Of a stretch of 23,719 bases of DNA, positions 13,908 through 19,456 are shown in pieces. The notes under the pieces are model-generated. The model ran no database searches. It saw nothing but the letters and a program-made list of their open reading frames with translations, and was not told the DNA's origin. The position numbers were made by a program, and so were the translations under genes. Every line of letters starts with the position of its first letter. The first letter of the stretch is position 1. The stretch is from Paulinella micropora (lineage: Eukaryota > Cercozoa > Imbricatea > Euglyphida), in NCBI GenBank assembly GCA_009731375.1, contig BJOX01000068.1:743734-767452 (forward strand), in the 5' to 3' direction.

Positions 13908-16229
13908 TTAGCACAATTGCATAAACCGCGTGATCTGAGCGGCTGGTGTAGGATCAGCCGTATCAAGGGCCGCAGCGGCATGACTAGCGAAGCGGTAGGA
14001 AGCCTTCACGGAAAAAATGGAATCTAACGTCCCGCGCCAAAAGCTGGGCCGGCGCAGTTCGTTGGCAGTGTGTTGCAAATGTGCCGCGAAAAATTCCACG
14101 GCCTGCCGGCGTAACCGTTCGGCTCTGGTCTCGCGAGGCAGCTGTTTGAGTGTGGGTGGAATGACGTACGCGAGCTCGCCCTTCAGGCGGTTGAAGTCCT
14201 CCGCCAACCTAGCCCCTTGGTCCACGATGGCCTGCACGATCTTGAGCAGGTCGGGCTCCGTCAGGGACGGGACGCTGCGTGTTTGCACTTTCACAGAATC
14301 GTAGAACATCTGGGACTTGAGGTTCGAGACGGCCTCGGTGTTGTTGGCAAACATCAGTGAGTGGCCGAGCACCCGCGACATGAAGATGGTGCGCGAGACT
14401 TGGCTGTGCTCGCCGTACAGCGCGTACGCGCAGTTGGCGTAGATGGCCCGGAGCTTGTGTGGGCTGGGGATGAGAAAATCCTTCGCTCGTTCGTAGTGCA
14501 TCTGCGTGAGGTAGTCGAACGTGTTTGAAAACCCCGCTCCCTTCATGGCCGCGGTGACCTGGTCGTTGATGAGCGCTTGGCTAGGCGTGTCTGTCACTTT
14601 TTTCGACTCGGCGAGCGTGTTCATCCACGGCAGCGTCGAGACCTTCATCCGTTTGGCGGGCGGAGCCAAGGGCTGCTCGTCCTCTTGTGCTAAGATCTCT
14701 GCGCGGTGTGTAGTCCAGCTCAGGTAATCGCTCTTGGGCCTGTCCTTTTTCAGGAGCTTGTTCTCCTCGGGCGCCAGCCGCGAGCGGTGCCTGAAGTGGT
14801 TTTCGATCAGCCATCTCATGTGCTTCCAGATGCGCAGCACGCCGGCCGACGTGGCGGTAGGCAGTGCGATCGGCTTGCCTATAAAGATCAGGTCCTGCAG
14901 ATCGCTGTCGGCCGGGTCTGAGTCGGGCGCGGCCCCCTTCTTGGCCGCCCTGTGCTGGACGACGTGCTTCTGCCGCCCGATCTCCGAGAAGATGATATGT
15001 TCCTCTTCGTTCACGGGCAAGAACTCCGACCATTTCCAGAGCTCTATCTGCCGGCAGCCCAGAACCGCGAGCAGCAGGAAGCTCTGCAGGGCCCAGAGCG
15101 GGTAGCGCATCGTCGGCGCAAAGGGGCCGGTGTTGGTACGCTTGGCCTCGGCCGATTCGAAACAGTCCGCTTCGGCTAGCATGGCCTGGTACAGTTCGTC
15201 CAGGAACGCAAACCACGGGTCCGCGAGCAAGGTGTTCCGCTCAGTCATCTTCTTGACATTGACTTCGTTCGTCTGCCTGACGGTGCGCTGGTTCAGCGTC
15301 CGGTCGCGGAAGAGGGACCCTTGCGTAAAGTGCTTGGCCACGAACTCCTTGCCCCAAGCGCACCGCGAGGGCTGTTTGGAATTGTCTTTTTTCTTTATGT
15401 CCGCTTCCTTGTTGCTCGCGAGAATGAGCCACTGGGTCCTGAACTTCACGTACGCCTTGCTTCTCGTGTCGGAGTGCGGCTTGCACGCGTCCACCAGGTC
15501 GTTGATGAACGGCAGCCATTGTTCGACATCGCTGCGCAAGCGCAGCAGCTGGGTGCAGCAGTCCAGGAGACAGATCCAGAAGGGCTTCTTGGCCGCGCCC
15601 TTGACGGTGCAATACTGGTGGTCGGGGCCGAACACGTAAGTCCTGAAGGAACCAACGTCGTCGTGCCATTCGTCGCGGTTCTCTATTCTGGCGGCGCTGT
15701 CCGGAAGCGTGAGCCAGGCATTCTCGTCCGAGGTCGCGATGACCTTGAAATCGACCATGGTCGCCTCTTTTGAAGACAGCAGCTTCTCGTCGTCTAGCCC
15801 CGTGCCGCGAAAAGTGTCGACCGCGTGCAGCACGCCGCTCTTCTCGGTGCCCTTGATGATAAACTCGCTCCATTTACCCCTGCGCGAGTTGATGACCGCC
15901 GCCAGCCGCTGCGAAGGCTGGTGCAGGGCAGGTTCGACGCCTAGCGAGACTAGGTGCACGCGGTCGAGGACTTCCTCGCGATTGTCCTGGAGGTTCTTCA
16001 GCCCGCTTATGAAGCCCTCCCTGTAGGTTGACCACAACCACGGCTTATTAGCAAATTGCTTGTGCAGGGGCAGTCTCGCGAAGCTCGGCACCGGTTTCTT
16101 GCCTTCGCGGATTTCTTGCGGGGTCGTGTTATTAAAGGCATCGATTTCCGCTTGGGACGGGCCTCCGGTGAAATCAACGACCTCGCGCCCGTTCGGGCCG
16201 GCACCAAACCTCCCGCTGCTGACCCACAT
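13908..16229 (-). CDS. Large tyrosine recombinase, possibly telomere-resolvase-like
   Basis: 773 residues, about twice the length of a typical phage integrase. The catalytic signature is visible in the second half: box I Arg in LAVLGCRQIELWKW (R393), a candidate beta-hairpin Lys (K421, near IGRQKH), H-x-x-R in SPHKLRAIYANCAYALYG (H591, R594), LGHS (H623), and a candidate nucleophile Tyr in MFYDSVKV (Y643). The LRAIYANCAYALYG...FMSRVLGH run and the long N-terminal region (about 370 residues) recall phage and bacterial telomere resolvases (protelomerases), which close linear DNA into hairpin ends. The H623-Y643 spacing of 20 is longer than the usual 9 or so, so the Tyr is tentative. About 130 residues follow the catalytic domain. 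Alternatives are an integrase or a Crypton-type recombinase. A strong promoter-like element precedes the ATG at 16229. Confidence 0.7.
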   Translation of the reverse strand: MWVSSGRFGAGPNGREVVDFTGGPSQAEIDAFNNTTPQEIREGKKPVPSFARLPLHKQFANKPWLWSTYREGFISGLKNLQDNREEVLDRVHLVSLGVEPALHQPSQRLAAVINSRRGKWSEFIIKGTEKSGVLHAVDTFRGTGLDDEKLLSSKEATMVDFKVIATSDENAWLTLPDSAARIENRDEWHDDVGSFRTYVFGPDHQYCTVKGAAKKPFWICLLDCCTQLLRLRSDVEQWLPFINDLVDACKPHSDTRSKAYVKFRTQWLILASNKEADIKKKDNSKQPSRCAWGKEFVAKHFTQGSLFRDRTLNQRTVRQTNEVNVKKMTERNTLLADPWFAFLDELYQAMLAEADCFESAEAKRTNTGPFAPTMRYPLWALQSFLLLAVLGCRQIELWKWSEFLPVNEEEHIIFSEIGRQKHVVQHRAAKKGAAPDSDPADSDLQDLIFIGKPIALPTATSAGVLRIWKHMRWLIENHFRHRSRLAPEENKLLKKDRPKSDYLSWTTHRAEILAQEDEQPLAPPAKRMKVSTLPWMNTLAESKKVTDTPSQALINDQVTAAMKGAGFSNTFDYLTQMHYERAKDFLIPSPHKLRAIYANCAYALYGEHSQVSRTIFMSRVLGHSLMFANNTEAVSNLKSQMFYDSVKVQTRSVPSLTEPDLLKIVQAIVDQGARLAEDFNRLKGELAYVIPPTLKQLPRETRAERLRRQAVEFFAAHLQHTANELRRPSFWRGTLDSIFSVKASYRFASHAAAALDTADPTPAAQITRFMQLC

Positions 16230-16241
16230 TCTTTGTTATTT

Positions 16242-17090
16242 TTAATGATTAGGCAGTACAAGATTTGTTTTTTCAGCAACAGCCGCAGCAATCACGGCCG
16301 GCGTCTTTTTCTTTTTTTTCTTTTTCTTTCTCTTCTTGGCGTGCGGGCCGGACAGAAGATGGCTCGCCAATGGCCGCGCGAGGCCGCTGCCGTTCAGTGA
16401 ACCAGTCAAGGGGATGAAAGGCCATCCTTGTTCTTCGCACACGAGCGCGAACATGGCGCTTTGTCTGTGCCTCGACTCGGCTTGTTTCAGCTCCGGCACC
16501 TGCGCCGCTAGCTCTTCTTCGTCCATCAACAGCAGGAAAGCCCTCAGCAACGTCTGATAGTTGACGAAACATCTTCTCGCCCACGCATAGCGCTGCCTCA
16601 GCTTCTTCAGCACCTTGGGCCAGCAGGCGTCGACTTTTTTGAAGAGGCGTTCCAACTCCTCTAGCGTTTCCTTGCTCGGCTCCCGCCGGCCCCGGCCGCA
16701 GCCTAGCAGGTGGCACAGCTGGCTGGCCTTGTCGATGGTCAGCGGGCCTAGCTTCTCCCTGCGCCAGATGTACGCGAGGCGAGCGGGCGTCGCGACGTGT
16801 GCCCGCCACTTGTGGACAAGGCGCCTCGCCTGTGCCAACAAGGCCGGGCTGACACACGACGCAGACTGATTGACACCTCGAAGGTTGAACGTCTCGCGAG
16901 TGATCTGGCGGAACCGGCTCAGGCGAGTGTAGCCGACATGTCTGTGAGCGTGTTGCTCTCTTACCATCTGTCCGTTCACTAGCCAGCATTGTGACGTGTA
17001 CAGCTCGTGCTCTGTCTTGACTAAGCCGCACTTCGAGCAGTACGTACCTGTGGTTGCGAGGCTGAAGGTCCAGACGTGTTCGCAGGACAT
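16242..17090 (-). CDS. VLTF3-like late transcription factor
   Basis: 282 residues. The N-terminal zinc ribbon is CEHVWTFS...YCSKCG (C3, H5, C18, C21). It is followed by HVGYTRLSRFRQITRETFNL (residues 51-70), the equivalent of the Y-x-R-x-x-HF motif of poxvirus A2-type late transcription factors, here with SRF for HF. The C-terminal core has KKLRQRYAWARRCFVNYQTL then LLRAFLLLMD (about 162-190), matching the R-x-x-FxNYxxxL...LL signature. VLTF3 is a core gene of Nucleocytoviricota that directs late gene transcription. The tail is a poly-Lys tract (KKRKKKKKKKK), and the last codons overlap the promoter-like element of the recombinase gene. The poly-A/T tract is a likely site of slippage or sequencing error, so the exact C-terminus is uncertain. 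Divergent from the VLTF2-like gene. Confidence 0.75.
   Translation of the reverse strand: MSCEHVWTFSLATTGTYCSKCGLVKTEHELYTSQCWLVNGQMVREQHAHRHVGYTRLSRFRQITRETFNLRGVNQSASCVSPALLAQARRLVHKWRAHVATPARLAYIWRREKLGPLTIDKASQLCHLLGCGRGRREPSKETLEELERLFKKVDACWPKVLKKLRQRYAWARRCFVNYQTLLRAFLLLMDEEELAAQVPELKQAESRHRQSAMFALVCEEQGWPFIPLTGSLNGSGLARPLASHLLSGPHAKKRKKKKKKKKTPAVIAAAVAEKTNLVLPNH
16252..16272 (-). promoter_or_regulatory. Candidate promoter of the recombinase gene
   Basis: The plus strand reads GGCAGTACAAGATTTGTTTT, nearly identical to 1167-1186. It lies 23-43 bases before the recombinase ATG at 16229 and inside the last codons of the VLTF3-like gene, where it encodes part of TNLVLP. Conservation at two distant sites suggests selection on DNA rather than on the protein tail. 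Confidence 0.45.
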
Positions 17091-17138
17091 AATATGACGG
17101 CTGGCAAACAGGTGCCCAAGATCGAACGCGGCCGTTTA

Positions 17139-17158
17139 AAATTCAAGATTTGAAAACA
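17139..17158. promoter_or_regulatory. Divergent promoter region between the VLTF3- and VLTF2-like genes
   Basis: The plus strand reads AAATTCAAGATTTGAAAACA. On the minus strand this gives CAAATCTTGAATTT, a variant of the AATCTTG element facing the VLTF3-like ATG at 17090. A second ATCTTGG copy lies near 17115-17122. The gap serves both late-factor genes, so they may be co-regulated. Confidence 0.35.
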
Positions 17159-17197
17159 AATGAAAGAGTGGAAGAAAAGTCGGGGAAGTCAGAAAGG

Positions 17198-17650
17198 ATG
17201 GAGGGCACTGAATCTTACAAGGGCAAGTGCCTGCACTGCTCGTACGGCTGCGCGCGGGACGACGGCAGGTGGTTCGGGCTGCCAATAGCCCACGCGGGCG
17301 AAGAGTTGTGCGTCTGGGGTCACTTCTGCACGGTGGGCTGCGCGGCTAAGTTCGCGGAATACGGCATAACCGAGACGCTGCGTTCGAGTTCAATGGACCT
17401 GCTGCACTCGTTCCTAAGGGTTAATCTACACAAGCAGCTGGTTCAACCGGCGCCGCCACGACACGAGCTAGTAGACTACGGCGGACCGCTAGACATCTCG
17501 GCTTTCAGGGCCGTGGGCCGGGTTGTGAATTGGTACGTGCCAGTGCACAGAAAGGAGTCACAGAAACATTTTATTAGCCAACTTTCGGGCCGCAAGTACA
17601 CGCTGAGGAGGCTTAAGCGCCTGCCCGGGATTCGTCTCTCGTCCGCTTGA
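17198..17650 (+). CDS. VLTF2-like zinc-finger late transcription factor
   Basis: 150 residues from ATG 17198. The N-terminal domain has GKCLHCSYGC (C11, C14), then RWFGLPIAHAGEELCVWGHF and CTVGCAAKFAEYG (C44, C48). The order C-x-x-C, FGLPI, V-x-GHFC-x-x-GCAA matches the A1-type VLTF2 zinc finger of poxviruses and other nucleocytoplasmic viruses, which acts in late gene transcription. The C-terminal half is basic (SGRKYTLRRLKRLPG). An earlier ATG at 17160, straight after the AT-rich leader, is out of frame and opens a short frame. I chose 17198 as the first in-frame ATG. The last 38 bases overlap the convergent clamp gene. Confidence 0.65.
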   Translation: MEGTESYKGKCLHCSYGCARDDGRWFGLPIAHAGEELCVWGHFCTVGCAAKFAEYGITETLRSSSMDLLHSFLRVNLHKQLVQPAPPRHELVDYGGPLDISAFRAVGRVVNWYVPVHRKESQKHFISQLSGRKYTLRRLKRLPGIRLSSA

Positions 17651-18578
17651 GCTTCTTCTTCTTGCGCTTGATCAGCTTGCGGCTCTCTTCGTCCTCCCCG
17701 GCGGCGCCGTCGGCTGTCAATGGAAGCGGCGCGAGCAGAGCCGGGGGCGGTTCATTGGCGTCGGCCAGAATAGTGTACTTGAGCCAAGGACCGCCGTCCC
17801 GCTTGAAGACGAGGTGCAGCACGTTCTGTGTAACGCCGACCAGCACCCTGCCCGTCTTTTTCTCTTGGAAAGCGCACGATTTGAGTATCTTCTTGAGGAT
17901 TTCCAGGGCGTAGACACACTCGCCGGCTTGGACGGGCGTCGTCGACAGGTCCGAGCGCAGCAGCGAGTCCTTGTCCTCCGCGACCAGAGCGATGCCGCCA
18001 AGGCTGGTGCGTGCCAGCCGGCCTGCGTCCACCGCCCGCAGCGAGGATTCCGTGCAGAGCCTGTCCACTTCCACAAACAGCCGGCAGTGCGAATTGCTCT
18101 TCGAATGGTGCCTGATCACGGCGTTCAGCGCCGGGCCAGAGACTTCGACGAGGCGGTCGAGATTGGTCCACTCGGTAGTCGGCAGGAAGGCCGCTTCTTG
18201 GGACACGAGCAGCGAGGTCAGGTCGCTGTAGTGCTCGAACGATTTGGACTCGTTGTAGAATTTGACACACAGCTTGTTATCCACCGCGACCGACAGTTCG
18301 AGTATCATGCCCTCGCGGAAAGTAGAGAGCCAGCAGGACAGTTCCTTGAGGTCGACGCTGAACACACACTTTGGGAACATCAGGTTGACATAGTCGCCGT
18401 TCGCGCCCGAGAAGGGCACCACGAACTGCGCGACGAGCCCGTCGGCCGCGCTGCAGAGCACGAGCTTGTCGACGGTCGCTTCGACCCTGGCCTCCAGCAA
18501 CAGAGGCGACAGCGAGTCGAGCGCCCGGCGGAACGCGATGCCGTGCGACTTGGACCTCCAGAGAAAACGAGTCATCAT
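17613..18578 (-). CDS. PCNA-like sliding clamp (divergent)
   Basis: 321 residues with two ATGs in a row at the start. The N-terminal FRRALDSLSPLLLEARVEAT then VDKLVLCSAADGLVAQFVVPF resembles the first alpha-beta unit of PCNA (a helix with LxxxLxxL, then a strand reporting the state of the ring). The FSVDLKELSCWLSTF and LELSVAVDNKLCVKF segments fit a repeated clamp fold of two domains. The length, about 260 residues plus a basic tail (KLIKRKKKKLKRTRDESRAG), suits a clamp with a nuclear localisation-like extension. Clamps hold polymerases and other factors on DNA. No DNA polymerase is visible in the window, so it may serve a host polymerase or one encoded elsewhere. The identification is by pattern, not exact motif. 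Confidence 0.5.
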   Translation of the reverse strand: MMTRFLWRSKSHGIAFRRALDSLSPLLLEARVEATVDKLVLCSAADGLVAQFVVPFSGANGDYVNLMFPKCVFSVDLKELSCWLSTFREGMILELSVAVDNKLCVKFYNESKSFEHYSDLTSLLVSQEAAFLPTTEWTNLDRLVEVSGPALNAVIRHHSKSNSHCRLFVEVDRLCTESSLRAVDAGRLARTSLGGIALVAEDKDSLLRSDLSTTPVQAGECVYALEILKKILKSCAFQEKKTGRVLVGVTQNVLHLVFKRDGGPWLKYTILADANEPPPALLAPLPLTADGAAGEDEESRKLIKRKKKKLKRTRDESRAGA

Positions 18579-18613
18579 TTTTTGGAGGACACTGTTTCTT
18601 TTTTATGCCAACC

Positions 18614-18625
18614 TTTTAATTAAAA
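18614..18625. repeat. 12-base palindrome in the clamp/SSB divergent promoter
   Basis: TTTTAATTAAAA is a perfect palindrome in the AT-rich divergent gap (18579-18711). It shares TTTAATTAAA with the two convergent-junction palindromes at 13294-13307 and 19443-19456. Confidence 0.4.
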
Positions 18626-18640
18626 CTTTTAAATTGCGAG

Positions 18641-18661
18641 ATTCAAAATTTAAGATTTAAA
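18641..18661. promoter_or_regulatory. Divergent promoter element between the clamp and SSB genes
   Basis: ATTCAAAATTTAAGATTTAA resembles AAATTCAAGATTTGAAAACA before the VLTF2-like gene. On the minus strand it contains AAATCTTAAATTTTGAATCT, two partial copies of the AATCTTG element. It lies about 50-70 bases before the SSB ATG at 18712 and about 65-80 bases before the clamp start. Confidence 0.35.
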
Positions 18662-18711
18662 AGGGGAAAGAAAACCGGTTCTGGCAAAAAGAGCCATAAA
18701 ACCGAAAGGAA

Positions 18712-19449
18712 ATGTCGATCGTCACGGGCAACAACAGCGAGGTCAGGGTGTTTGACACAGCGGCCGACCCGAAGAAGCTGCGCCTGTCGGAACCAAGGAG
18801 CGCCTACGGGAGCATCTTTTCGAACCTGTGCTATGTCGACAAGAGCCTCACGCTGGTTCTGCCAGCCATGCAGCTTGCCTGGGATCCGTCTGTGTACGAC
18901 CAAGGCAACAAGGCCGCTAAAACAAACATTGACCTTGATTTCAAGCACGCGCGACAGTACGGCGCGGTGCTGCAGGCCTACAAGGTGATGCGGGCGATTG
19001 ACGACCGTGTGGCAGAGATCGTGGTTGAAAACCGCGACAAGATTGTTCCGACAATGAAGAGGGCGGGCCCGATGGCAAAGAGTGACGAGCAAGTCAAGTG
19101 CTGCTACCAGCCCTGTACGCGCCTGCGCACTTCGCAAAAGTCGGACCGCGCCTGGGCGCCTCGTCTGACCGTCACCGTCACGGGCGCCCGGTTCCTCGGA
19201 GGCGGGGACACTAACACGCTGCAAAAAGGTGACGTGGTGAAGTGTGTCATTCAAGCTACTGCGCTGTGCAGCAAGGGCGAAAAAGTCACGCTCTCTTGGC
19301 GCGTGCTGCAGATCCGGAAACAAGAAGAGGGCCTGCCCTATCCGGACCAGGACCTCTCGGAACGAGACGCGTTTGGAGTGTCTCTGTCAGGCGAAGAGAA
19401 CGGCGAGGGCGGCGTCAGTGCCATGGACTTGACTACAGATTTAGTTTAA
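18712..19449 (+). CDS. NCLDV-type single-stranded DNA-binding protein
   Basis: 245 residues. The pattern GSIFSNLCYVDKSLTLVLPAM, then NIDLDFKHARQYGAVLQAYK and MRAIDDRVAEIVVENRDKI, then KCCYQPCTRLRTSQKSD and WAPRLTVTVTG matches the single-OB-fold ssDNA-binding proteins of phycodna- and related viruses: strand, LPxM/TP loop, helix ending in a D/E-rich segment, and y-P-x-x-R strands. The tail is acidic (SGEENGEGG), typical of ssDNA-binding proteins that recruit partners. It would coat single strands during replication and recombination. It is divergent from the clamp gene and convergent with ribonucleotide reductase. The stop TAA lies inside a 14-base palindrome. Confidence 0.6.
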   Translation: MSIVTGNNSEVRVFDTAADPKKLRLSEPRSAYGSIFSNLCYVDKSLTLVLPAMQLAWDPSVYDQGNKAAKTNIDLDFKHARQYGAVLQAYKVMRAIDDRVAEIVVENRDKIVPTMKRAGPMAKSDEQVKCCYQPCTRLRTSQKSDRAWAPRLTVTVTGARFLGGGDTNTLQKGDVVKCVIQATALCSKGEKVTLSWRVLQIRKQEEGLPYPDQDLSERDAFGVSLSGEENGEGGVSAMDLTTDLV

Positions 19450-19456
19450 TTAAACT
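19443..19456. terminator. 14-base palindrome carrying both stop codons of a convergent pair
   Basis: AGTTTAATTAAACT is a perfect palindrome. On each strand it encodes a final Val codon (GTT) and TAA, so the SSB gene (19447-19449) and the ribonucleotide reductase gene (19452-19450) both end inside it with no spacer. It is probably a shared 3'-end signal, or a coincidence of compaction. Confidence 0.5.

Noticed and set aside
15241-15873. A 210-residue minus-strand frame inside the recombinase gene
   Set aside because: It is an alternative reading of the recombinase coding strand with no motif, whereas the 773-residue frame carries the catalytic signature.
17814-18623. A 269-residue plus-strand frame over the clamp gene
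   Set aside because: It is antisense to the clamp-like gene, extends through the AT-rich leader and has no recognisable domain.
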